Below are positions 11,801-20,320 of a stretch of DNA of 39,441 bases, one piece after another. Under the pieces are notes generated by a model, which saw nothing but the letters and a program-made list of their open reading frames with translations, was not told the DNA's origin and did no database searches. Made by a program: the position numbers and the translations under genes. The stretch comes from Cruorifilaria tuberocauda (lineage: Eukaryota > Nematoda > Chromadorea > Rhabditida > Onchocercidae): contig JABVXU010000499.1 of assembly GCA_013365365.1 (NCBI GenBank), positions 1 to 39,441 on the forward strand, read 5' to 3'. Each line of letters begins with the position of its first letter. Position 1 is the stretch's first letter.

Positions 11801-14800
11801 AATGTTTAAATATTAAATATTTAAGTTTCCCGGAAAAGCGACCAATTTTAATGCAATGTGGAATTTGATTAAAAGTTACAAAAATGGTTATAGACGTTTA
11901 AGTATAGCTATTCCGGCGACCATTATACGTGGATTCTTTTTTCTGCTTATTTGTTTCGAAGTTTCATCAGTACTTGAGGTAAGTTTATCTTATTAACAAG
12001 TTATCAGTACTTGAGGTTAGTCTATCTTATTATCGAATTATCAGTACTTGAGGTAAGTCTATCTTATTAACAAGTTATCAGTATTTGAGCTTAATCTATC
12101 TCATCATTAATTCATCAGTACATAAGGTTAGTCCATCTTATCAATGAGTTATCAGTACTTGAGACTAGTTGATTCTATTATCAAATCATCAGTACCTGAG
12201 GTTAGTTCATCTTGTTAATGAATTAACAGTACTTGAGGTTAGTCTATTTTATTATCAATTTATCAGTATTTGAGATTAGTATATTTTATTCTCGATTTCT
12301 TGTTTTAATTTTTAATTTTTAACTTTTTTTAATTTCAATTTCTCAATTCTTTTCTTAATAATTAAAAATTTTTTTTTAAAAATTTAATTGCAAACATAAG
12401 TAATTTTATAAATGATAATTTATCAATTAGCATTATTAGCAGATTTAATTTCATTGCAATTTATTTGATAAACTAAATGATTAATTTACAGATATCATTA
12501 GCACCAAATGAAGAAATAGCGCAACAGGTGTTTATCACTGCATCTGTTTATACAGCTTTAATCATTATTAAAACTATGTTCGAAGCTGTTGGGGTTAGCT
12601 TTAAATTATTTTTAAATTGATAAAACGATTTGAAGCTGTTCGGGTTATCTTTAAATTGATAAAACGATATTCGAAGCTTATGGGGTTATCTTTAAGTTGA
12701 TAAAACGATTTGAAGCTGTTGAGGTTATCTTTAAATTAATAAAACGATTTGAAGCTGTTGGGGTTATCTTTAAATTGATAAAATGATATTCGTAGCTTAT
12801 AAGGTTTTTAAATTACCTTTAAGTTGATAAATGTTGGTAACTGTCGGAGTTATCTTTAAATTGATTTAATTTTAATAGATTTTATTGAAAAGTTTTCCAT
12901 TAAAATATAATTTTCCTAATTATGAATCTAATTAGCAAAAAGCTCTTTTATTTTATCTTAACGCTTGTAATTTATTTTACTGTTAAAACTTCTAGAACTA
13001 ATGCTAAGCTAATATTAACTAATGCTAAGCTAATATTAACTAATGTTAAGCTAATATTAACTAATGCTAAGCTAATATACAATTATTGCAGCGTTTATTC
13101 ATTGCATTGTATGGACATGGTTTTTGTGGTTACTTACGGAATAAAATGTTCCGGAAGATATTACGTCATGGTGCAGCGTACTTCGATGAGGAAGCTAATA
13201 CACCAGGAAGATTGGTTCATAAATTGATGTCTGATACTGCAACACTTAATAGGGTGATTAAATTTGAATAATTTATCAATAAAATTGACCTTCTGACCTA
13301 ATCTATCAAAACTAAAGACATTTCCGGAATTGAAATATTGCAATAATTTATCAAATCAACAGTTATTACTCATACTTTTATTAGAGTCATCATATTGTTT
13401 TGTACTGTTCAATGAATATTTTTAATTTTAACTTTGCTATTTTTAATTTTAGACACTTGGTGATAAATTGGATTTACTTCTTCCGGCAGTTATCTGCTCG
13501 ATCGTATCGGTCACCATAGCATTATTAATAAACTGGAAGTTAGCGCTCATTTGCGGTTTTCAATTTCCAGCTTTTTTCATCTTTCGTTTTGTCGAATTAC
13601 GTGAAACAACTAAACGACAACGACAAATGGCTGATCAGGAAAAAAAAGCTGCAAATGTTTGATATTCTTAAAAAAATGTTTTTTTTCTTTCCAGGCTGGT
13701 AATTTAATTATTTTATATGCCTAATTGCTGCGGGAAAAAAATCAGATTACTGTTATTTCATAGCTAATTTAAATTATTTTCAGTTAGCAACTGTGGTACT
13801 ATCAAATATGAGTACAATTAAAGCTTACACACTGCAGGAACATTTCAACAATATTTTCTCCGAAACACTGAAACCTTTACAGAAGTAAAATTGATAAAAT
13901 ATATTAAGCATAATTGGGATTGATAAAATATATTAAGCATAATTGGGATTGATAAAATATATTAAGCATAATTGGGATTGATAAAATATATTAAGCCTAA
14001 TTGGGATTGATAAAATATATTAAGCATAATTGGGATTGATAAAATATATTAAGCATACTATCATATTCTCTTTTGATAAATGACATTCTCGCAGTTTTAT
14101 CAATAATTTTAACTTATCAAATAGGTTTATCATAAATGATATGATATCAATAACAATTCTGATATTTGTAGGACCATGAAAAGACAATCTTGCATTAGTT
14201 CATTCGTATTTGCATGTCAATTCTCGTTCATGTATATTCTCATTGCAATAACGCTATATTTTGGAAAAGCAATGATGTTAAGCAATGAAATTACACCGTT
14301 CAATTATTTGAGGTTTTGAAATGATTAAAATGATAATTTTATTTCTAAAAATTTTATTGCAAAAGTTTGACCTTTAACATCGAGAGAATGCTTTCTCTAT
14401 TTAAGTCATTAAAGAATTTTGAAAATTCCGACAAATTTAGTATATATTATGTTAATTTAGGATTTAGAAATTTAAATTATTTGAAGAAATATTCAATACT
14501 AGAAATACTCAATTCAGAGTTGTATTATTGACGCAATTTGGTGCTAGCTTTATCAGTCAATTAATAGCATCAATGAATGATATAGCAAAAGCACGTGTGG
14601 CATCCGGAAATATTCTTAATGTTATTAAAGAAACAGCCGTTGATATGAATAATCTGAGTGATGAAGGACTACGACCGGTTAGTCCGGAAATTCAAAATTT
14701 AAAAAAGAAAGTTAAGAAGTTTAGAGAGAAGAATAGTTAAAGATATCTTGGAGAAACTATATAAATATAATACGTATTTCTTTATTTCCTTCAAGTAATC

Positions 14801-16984
14801 TATAATTTTTTCTTTTGCAAAAGAGAATTATTTTAGAAAACGACCGCTCGATTAATGCTAAAGAATGTCGAATTTCGTTATCCATCTCGACCTCTTTATC
14901 CTGTACTTCGTAATCTTACTTTGAAAGTATGATTTGTTAGTATTAAAATAGAAAGTAAGATTTGCTACTATTAAAATAATTTTCGATTTTTTTTTCTCTT
15001 ATAATGATGTAAAATTTAAGTAAATAACTATTAAAGTTTGGCAAATATCAAACATAGAAAAAGTAAGAAAAGCATACTAAAATACTATCCATGAATATTA
15101 TAGGTTCGACCAGGTGATTCGATAGCTATTGTTGGTCCATCAGGTTCTGGAAAAAGTTCCATTCTTGCATTATTTCAACGCATGTACAGTGCAACAAAAG
15201 GAGAAGTGGTGCATCTAAGTTTCTTTACTTTGATCTTTAATTGTTGAAAATAGTAACTTATTGAAAATAATTTAATTTTAAATATTAACTGTAAATTTAC
15301 AGCTTATTGATAATTACAACGTGAAACAAATCAATCCGGCCTACTTAAGACGTGTTGTTGTTTCAGTTGGACAAGAACCAACACTTTTTTCATTTACAAT
15401 TCGTGAAAATATTGGTGAATGTTACTATAATAACAATAATATAACTCTTAATAACAGGATTGAATAATTAAATAAATACACTTACCATAATACATATAAA
15501 TATTTTATTGGAAAAAGTAAAATTTCGATTCTAACAACGATTAGTTAAAACGAGATTATTCTTTATTACGATTATTCCTTATTACGATTAGTTAAAACGA
15601 TTATTCTTTATTATGATTATTCCTTATTACGGTTAATTAAAACGATTATTCTTTATTACGATTATTCCTTATTACGATTAGTTAAAACGATTATTCTTTA
15701 TTACGATTATTCCTTATTACGATTAGTTAAAACGATTATTCTTTATTGGTTATAACTTGTTTCTTAATGAAAATTTTACATTCAAGAGATCTGTACAGTA
15801 TTAAATAAATAGATGATTAGTTAACTTTTTGTTGTTCCTTAAAAATTTTTGAATTTTTAAAATTATACTACAACTATAGGATATGGCTTACCGGAAGATG
15901 AAGCGACTGAAGAAAAGATTATAGAAGCAGCAAAAATCGCAAACATACATGACTTTATCTTATCATTACCACAAGTAAGAGTTAAAGGAATAGAATCAGA
16001 ATTGATCTTACGGAAATTCAAATATTCAATAACTGATTGCTTCTAATTTGTCAATCATAATTTATCATTTGATGTAGAGAAGTTTTTAAGTTAGTTACTT
16101 CAGGGTTATAATACTGAGGTTGGCGAATTTGGAGCTCAACTTTCCGGTGGTCAAAAACAGAGGATCGCGATCGCTCGGGCGATAATACGACAACCACGAG
16201 TGTTGCTACTCGATGAAGCTACCGCTGCTTTGGATACAGCAAGTGAAAAGGTTAAGTACTGCATTTTTAGGAAAAACAAACAAACAAAAACCCCAAAAAT
16301 ACCATAACAGTTATAGTAAGCCAAAAAATACCAAAAACCGAGACAGAAAATACTCTTTACTATTTACTATAAAACTTGAATGGAATTAAAGAAGTTACTT
16401 TTGAAGTTGTAAGAAAGTTTATCAATATTTTTATAATTTCAAATATTATTTCTGATTTATAGGCAGTACAAAGTGCCCTCGAATCAGTTAGCAAAAATTG
16501 CACTTGTATTTACGGTAAGTTGATATTTGGTGTAATCAGATGATTATCAGATAAGATAATTAGATAATTAGAATTAGCTGAAAAACCTTGAAGTTAAAAA
16601 ACGAACTGTATCGATGATTAATTAGAATAATGAATATTAGGATAGAATTTATGTGGTACATATCAAAATCTCAGAAAATCTATTCATTTTTTTCAGTGGC
16701 GCATCGTTTATCATCGATAAGATCAGTGAATCAGATTTATGTATTAGTTAACGGTGAAATTGCTGAACAAGGTTTATTTTTTTTTTTTTTATAATATAAA
16801 TTATTTAAAATTAATTCATGATGCTGTTTAAAATCTCGGATAATTTTTCAATTCATCCGTTGCACTTTGAATTATGAATAACTTTATTAACTCACTTTTT
16901 ATTACTAATAATTTTATAGGAACACATCAGGAACTGATGGAGGAGAAAGGCTTATACTATGAGATGAATCAATCAGAAATTTGA
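2861..16984 (+). CDS. pgp: P-glycoprotein (ABCB-type full ABC transporter), 30 exons
   Basis: ATP-driven efflux pump of the plasma membrane, a family that exports xenobiotics and lipophilic drugs. Exons: 2861-2938, 3155-3256, 5544-5756, 6097-6230, 6683-6854, 7217-7341, 7457-7538, 8155-8241, 8403-8636, 8869-8994, 9153-9246, 9364-9499, 9845-10027, 10349-10577, 11024-11233, 11826-11978, 12492-12593, 13092-13253, 13453-13656, 13784-13884, 14172-14312, 14518-14677, 14837-14926, 15104-15208, 15303-15414, 15880-15974, 16104-16250, 16463-16514, 16697-16771, 16920-16984. All phases agree, giving about 1322 aa, normal for the family. Domains: TMD1 about 27-350 (6 helices); NBD1 with A-loop Tyr402, Walker A GPSGSGKS 428-435, signature LSGGQ 532-536, Walker B IFDE 554-557, His588; basic/acidic linker about 666-735; TMD2 (6 helices); NBD2 with Tyr1091, Walker A 1117-1124, LSGGQ 1223-1227, Walker B LLDE 1245-1248, His1279. 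Both ATP sites look intact. The first extracellular loop carries sequons at Asn85 and Asn92. Exon 22 may instead end at 14710, adding 11 codons. Exon 5 ends at a weak GTTTAC donor. Which pgp paralogue this is cannot be told without a tree. Confidence 0.95.
4880..5285. repeat. 132-bp tandem repeat in P-glycoprotein intron 2, about 3 copies
   Basis: The word ATGGAAAAGTC recurs at 4897, 5029 and 5161, an exact 132-bp spacing, with the surrounding sequence (TTTGACATTAATTACAAATAAC and neighbours) also repeated. The array fills the 3' part of the 2.3-kb intron 2 (3257-5543). The rest of that intron is AT-rich and shows no exon. Confidence 0.85.
5347..5378. repeat. Perfect 13-bp inverted repeat in intron 2
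   Basis: CAATACGGTATTA (5347-5359) and TAATACCGTATTG (5366-5378) are exact reverse complements with a 6-base spacer, forming a hairpin about 165 bp before exon 3. The ATACCGTAT core also makes up the 17-bp array in intron 4. Confidence 0.85.
6508..6682 (+). repeat. 17-bp array of acceptor-like units abutting exon 5 of the P-glycoprotein gene
   Basis: Units of the type TATACCGTATTTTAGCT repeat at an exact 17-bp period. AG dinucleotides preceded by TTTT, TTTC or TCTT end at 6522, 6556, 6573, 6590, 6607, 6624 and 6658; units at 6539 and 6641 have lost AG. The genuine acceptor ends at 6682. The reading frame of exon 5 is open across the whole array, so some upstream acceptors would give in-frame insertions. 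Confidence 0.85.
7539..7795 (+). repeat. 75-80-bp repeat with donor-like CAG|GTAAAT in intron 7, about 3 copies
   Basis: After the genuine donor at 7539 (CAG|GTAAGT), CAG|GTAAAT recurs at 7578, 7657 and 7732, each followed by related AT-rich sequence. The period is 75-79 bp. Confidence 0.7.
8011..8115. repeat. 30-bp ATGGTATGATA-type minisatellite in intron 7
   Basis: A 30-bp unit made of TATGGTATGA, TATGATATGG and TATGATACGA starts at 8011, 8041 and 8071, with a degenerate fourth copy to about 8115. It lies about 40 bp before exon 8. Confidence 0.9.
10028..10130. repeat. TATACTGTAA repeats following the exon 13 donor
   Basis: The word ATACTGTAA or a close variant occurs about six times in the first 100 bases of intron 13, starting immediately after the donor (GTAACATTATACTGTAA). 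Spacing is irregular, about 13-25 bp. Confidence 0.7.
11968..12290 (+). repeat. 37-bp array duplicating the exon 16 donor, 9 units
   Basis: The last 11 coding bases of exon 16 plus its donor (CAGTACTTGAG|GTAAGT) recur at an exact 37-bp period. Junction positions are 11979 (genuine), 12016, 12053, 12090, 12127, 12164, 12201, 12238 and 12275. Six of nine still have GT at the junction (GTAAGT or GTTAGT); 12090, 12164 and 12275 have lost it. The unit therefore spans an exon-intron boundary. Use of any downstream donor would meet the in-frame TAA in the first unit. Confidence 0.92.
12580..12870 (+). repeat. About 40-bp array duplicating the exon 17 donor, about 6 units
   Basis: The exon 17 end and its donor (GAAGCTGTTGGG|GTTAGC) are repeated as GAAGCTGTT(C/G/A)GG|GTTATC-like copies with junctions at 12594, 12644, 12685, 12724 and 12763, and weaker copies to about 12870. 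As in intron 16 the unit contains coding sequence plus donor. The copies carry GTTATC, a weaker donor than the genuine GTTAGC. Confidence 0.85.
12997..13080. repeat. 21-bp minisatellite just upstream of exon 18, 4 copies
   Basis: The unit ACTAATGCTAAGCTAATATT plus A starts at 12997, 13018, 13039 and 13060 (exact 21-bp period). It ends about 12 bp before the exon 18 acceptor (TTATTGCAG, ending at 13091) and may overlap the branch region. Confidence 0.9.
13891..14056. repeat. 29-bp minisatellite immediately after the exon 20 donor, 6 copies
   Basis: The unit TTGATAAAATATATTAAGCA plus TAATTGGGA starts at 13891, 13920, 13949, 13978, 14007 and 14036 (exact 29-bp period, nearly identical copies). 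The first copy begins six bases into intron 20. High identity suggests recent expansion. Confidence 0.92.
15531..15752. repeat. About 45-bp minisatellite in intron 25, about 4.6 copies
   Basis: The unit GTTAAAACGATTATTCTTTA plus TTACGATTATTCCTTATTACGATTA repeats through this stretch of the 465-bp intron 25, with internal half-unit similarity (TTATTACGATTATT). Confidence 0.88.
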
Positions 16985-17212
16985 TGAATTTAAAATTTTT
17001 AAATAATTTTTGAAAATTTGCTCATTGAAAAGTACCATGGCTATATTCGACCTGTTTGTTCGTTTGTATTCTTCATATATGCATTGCTACTTTATTGACG
17101 AATTGATTATTTTTTCACATGTTTATTCCTTATTTTGTTCGATGGATTAAAAATTGAATTTATGATAAAATAATTTCCTCCATTCTAGCTTTAATTGAAT
17201 TTTGGAGCACTG

Positions 17213-17218
17213 AATAAA
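17213..17218 (+). other. Candidate polyadenylation signal of the P-glycoprotein gene
   Basis: AATAAA lies 229 bp after the stop codon at 16984 and is a good match in the downstream region. The actual cleavage site is not visible from sequence. Confidence 0.45.
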
Positions 17219-17927
17219 TTTAATGAAGTACACCTTTCAAAATAAGGCTAAATTGTAAAACTCTTGAAGATACATTCGAGTTTCTAGTAATTCAAGAACT
17301 TCTTAGCAAACAGAAATCAGTTGCAAGATTCGAATACAACATGAGATCATACAGGAGTGAAATGGATCATGAAATTTTAAGAATAAGAATTTCACTAAAC
17401 AAAGTCTCAAAATTATTTTCTTCTATTTCAACTTCTAAAAAACAACTTATTTTATAACTCTTTTTTCTATTTTTACAACTTATTTTTTGAATCAATATAA
17501 TTTCGATTACTCTACGAAAAAGTAACTAATAAAGAGAATTTAATTGCAAGTTTCATTACTCGAAAAATTGGAACTTATCGAAGTTTAGTGTTCATTAACT
17601 ATAAATTAAGAATCTGAAATTATTATTATTTGTTAGAATAAATTCTAAGAAATATTGAAAGAATGGATAATTTTAGAGAAGTGGAATGCTTAGCTTCTTC
17701 CAAGCATAGAATTAAACCTGTGATAAGGACGGATACGATTGAATTTTCGAAATAGAATACAGATATAGTTACGATATAGAATAGAATATAGATATGATAT
17801 AGAATAAATTGCAAATACAAAAACAAAAAAAAAAAGTTCTGAAAGGATTTAGGAAAAATCCATCTCTAACTGTTGGTAAAATCTGAAAAAAAGCAATGGT
17901 CAATAATAAAAGGAATTAATTGCTTTT

Positions 17928-18020
17928 GTCTTATTGCCCAGTTAGCTAATTGGTCCCTAGTCTTATTGTCCAGTTAGCTAATTTTAGTTCTCTAGTCTTA
18001 GTGCCTAGTTAGCTGATTAA
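17928..18020. repeat. Three imperfect repeats of a CAGTTAGCTAATT unit
   Basis: GTCTTATTGCCCAGTTAGCT, TAGTCTTATTGTCCAGTTAG and TAGTCTTAGTGCCTAGTTAG are successive copies, about 30-37 bp apart, about 0.5 kb upstream of the P0 start. Confidence 0.75.
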
Positions 18021-18197
18021 TCCATATATGAAATCCTTTTATTAAAAGAAAACGCTACCCCTTTTGCTTTTGTGCTGTTCTGAATAGCAAAATATCATGC
18101 CGATTATTCGATTACGGTATTTCTCGATGTGAAATTTGGGTTACGTGTTGTAATTTGACGTTTGATCGTAGCGGTGTGTGATGTGTCGATGTGGGAT

Positions 18198-18345
18198 GGT
18201 TGATTCCCGTGTTTCGCGGGATTGAACATTTGGTGTAGAATGGTTGCTTCCCGTGTTTCGCGGGATTAGACGTTTGGCGATGACGGTGTAATTTGTTGGT
18301 GGGGGGAGGTGGTTGATTCCCGAGTTTCATGGGGTTGAACAGGTA
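18198..18345 (+). promoter_or_regulatory. GC-rich direct repeats upstream of P0; putative promoter/enhancer
   Basis: A unit GGTTGATTCCCGTGTTTCGC plus GGGATTGAAC starts at about 18198, recurs at about 18242 (44 bp later) and in diverged form at about 18311. In the first two copies TCCCG and CGGGA flank TGTTTCG, a small inverted repeat; it is broken in the third. The block ends in AACGTGACGTC, which contains a CRE-like TGACGTC. The region lies 190-330 bp before the P0 start. From memory, tandem repeats act as enhancers upstream of at least one filarial ribosomal-protein gene, so a similar role is plausible but unproven. Confidence 0.5.
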
Positions 18346-18477
18346 ACGTGACGTCTTATTGTCCATACACTTCATTTCTGATTGGTTCTCGTGATTGAGA
18401 TAAGTTGTTTACATTAAGAGCTTCGATTCTGATTTGTGTAATTCGTGTAATGATTTGCTTTTTTTGCAAAATATTTT

Positions 18478-18480
18478 AGG
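18478..18480 (+). other. Probable trans-splice (spliced-leader) acceptor of P0
   Basis: AATATTTTAG ends at 18479, 52 bp before the P0 ATG, after a T-rich tract, with no obvious upstream coding exon. Sequence alone cannot separate trans-splicing from an ordinary 5'UTR intron. Confidence 0.5.
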
Positions 18481-18531
18481 TCTTTAAAACGTTCGTGAAA
18501 AAGGCTTGGAACGATCCTTGTTTCACAAAAG

Positions 18532-19944
18532 ATGGGCAGGGAAGACAAAGCAACATGGAAAGCGAATTATTTCGTTAAAATTATTGAATTATTGGAAGAA
18601 TATCCAAAATGTTTCATAGTTGGTGTGGATAATGTTGGTTCAAAGCAGATGCAAGAAATTCGTCAAGCTATGAGAGGTTGTACTATCATCTATTCTTCAG
18701 AATAGTGTTACATTCTAATGTCAAGTTAATTATTCAATTTTAGGCCATGCTGATATTTTGATGGGTAAGAACACTATGATTCGGAAGGCAATCCGTGGTC
18801 ATTTGCAGACGAATCCGGATCTTGAAAAGTTGCTACCGTACATTGTTGGCAATGTTGGATTTGTTTTCACCAATGGTGATTTGAGCGATGTTCGAGCAAA
18901 ATTATTGGAAAATCGACGCGTAAGATTCATGGATACTTTTCAATTATTTGATGTGTTCGGAGAGTTTTATAGCAATGAAAATGAAGCTGTATTATTAGCT
19001 TATATTATATTGAATCACTATACTGATTATCTTGATGAATTCTTGATGATTTGTCTGTTTCAGGGTGCTCCTGCTAAAGCTGGTGCTATCGCACCATGTG
19101 ATGTCAAATTACCACCTCAGAACACTGGTATGGGACCAGAAAAAACATCTTTTTTTCAAGCTTTGCAAATTCCAACAAAGATTTCTCGTGGAACAATTGA
19201 AATTTTGAATGAAGTACACTTAATCAAAACTGGTGAAAAAGTGGGAGCTTCTGAGTCTGCTCTTTTGAATATGTTGAACATCATGCCGTTCTCATATGGC
19301 CTTGTTGTGCGACAGGTATGGAACTGTATTTCATTCTTTTTCCATTTATTTTGAAGAGCGTGATTTTAATCAACTTCTTCTCATTGAATGTTTTTTTTAT
19401 GTCAGCATACAAAAATGATTTTTCATAGGTTTATGAGAATGGGACTGTTTTTGCACCGGAAGTTCTGGATATGACGCCAGATGATATTCGTGCGAAGTTC
19501 TTGAAAGGAGTGCAAAATGTTGCTGCGGTTTCATTGGCTATTGGTTATCCAACTCTTGCGTCAGTACCGCATTCTATTGCAAATGCACTTAGAAATCTGC
19601 TTGCCATTGCTGTGGAAGTTAACATCGAAATGAAAGAAGCAGAGAAGGTTAAAGTTTTTGTTTTTCAAGTAGAATTTAAATAATTCGCTGTGCTCGTAAG
19701 TTGATTTTTTTTACTTTCATTTTAGAATTTATTTTTTTTTTTTTACTTTCAGAATTCATTTAATATTTTTCAGATCAAGGAATACCTAGCAGATCCATCT
19801 AAATTTGCAGCACCAGCAGCAGCAGCTACAGCTGCTGCTCCACCTGCATCAGCTGAGAAATCGGAAGCTCCATCGAAAAAAGAAGAACCCAAAAAGGAAG
19901 AATCATCTGAGGATGAAGACATGGGATTCGGACTTTTTGATTGA
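18532..19944 (+). CDS. RPLP0: 60S acidic ribosomal protein P0 (uL10)
   Basis: P0 anchors the ribosomal stalk on the large subunit and carries the P1/P2 dimers that recruit translation GTPases. Exons 18532-18676, 18744-18919, 19064-19315, 19429-19647 and 19774-19944 join in phase to 320 aa, normal for the family. Seen: N-terminal L10 domain ([43 protein letters not shown]); central block with [22 protein letters not shown] and [21 protein letters not shown] near 228-240; an Ala-rich hinge about 275-290; and the conserved acidic tail ending [10 protein letters not shown], the stalk GTPase-binding peptide. The start is chosen because the family begins M-x-RED. Upstream GC-rich repeats may drive strong expression. 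Intron 2 (18920-19063) is exactly 144 bp and open in frame, so retention would insert 48 residues after residue 107. Identity is essentially certain. Confidence 0.98.
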
Positions 19945-19976
19945 GAATGAGTTTTGTTAGATTTTGTTGATTTATT

Positions 19977-19982
19977 AATAAA
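19977..19982 (+). other. Polyadenylation signal of P0
   Basis: AATAAA lies 32 bp after the stop codon, a compact 3'UTR typical of ribosomal-protein genes. Confidence 0.7.
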
Positions 19983-20313
19983 CATTGCTATTGCTGTTCT
20001 TGGTTTTGCAAAACTGTTGCTATCATTTGCTACTTGTTCGAGCATCTTGTCAATAGACATGGTTTCTTCGCTTCCGCTCTGTTAGCGTAACTGCGATTGA
20101 AGTTTTGGAGTTGGGTCTCTTAAAAGGGGAGGGAAGGTCAAATCAATTTCTGGGAAGTTGGAAGTATTCAACTTGTGGTGCCAGGGATGGAAGAGGTCGA
20201 GTGAAGTGTTTCGTCATATGTATTTTAGGGTTACATAATCGAATATTGAGGACTGTTTCGGACTTACTTTCTTTGTTTTAGGTAAAAATTTCCTAAAAAT
20301 TAGGGAGAATTTC

Positions 20314-20316
20314 AGT
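20314..20316 (+). other. Probable trans-splice acceptor of TCTP
   Basis: GAATTTCAG ends at 20315, leaving only a 5-base leader (TGAAT) before the ATG. This is typical of spliced-leader trans-splicing in nematodes. Confidence 0.65.
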
Positions 20317-20320
20317 GAAT

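Larger units (their letters stand above)
16985..18531. other. Intergenic region between the P-glycoprotein and P0 genes
   Basis: The left part is AT-rich 3' flank. About 17928-18020 holds three imperfect copies of a CAGTTAGCTAATT-containing unit (31-37 bp). About 18110-18420 is much richer in G and C and holds the P0 upstream repeats listed separately. An antisense ORF at 18112-18375 translates those repeats and is not called. Confidence 0.6.
19945..20320. other. P0-TCTP intergenic region
   Basis: 376 bp separate the P0 stop from the TCTP ATG. About 20050-20230 is less AT-rich (TTCGCTTCCGCTCTGTTAGC, AAAAGGGGAGGGAAGG) and may be the TCTP promoter. The gap is wider than the roughly 100 bp usual in C. 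elegans operons but does not exclude co-transcription. No other gene is seen. Confidence 0.5.

Noticed and set aside
12922..13227. 101-codon ORF across the 21-bp repeats and exon 18
   Set aside because: Out of frame with exon 18; [12 protein letters not shown] is the repeat translated.
18112..18375. 87-codon minus-strand ORF rich in Pro and His
   Set aside because: It is the antisense reading of the GC-rich P0 upstream repeats; openness follows from composition.
19770..20060. 96-codon minus-strand ORF with Ala/Ser runs
   Set aside because: Antisense shadow of the last P0 exon; the Ala run mirrors the P0 hinge.
19945..20320. P0-TCTP operon
   Set aside because: The 376-bp gap, a polyA signal and a GC-richer block are equally compatible with separate promoters; no positive evidence.
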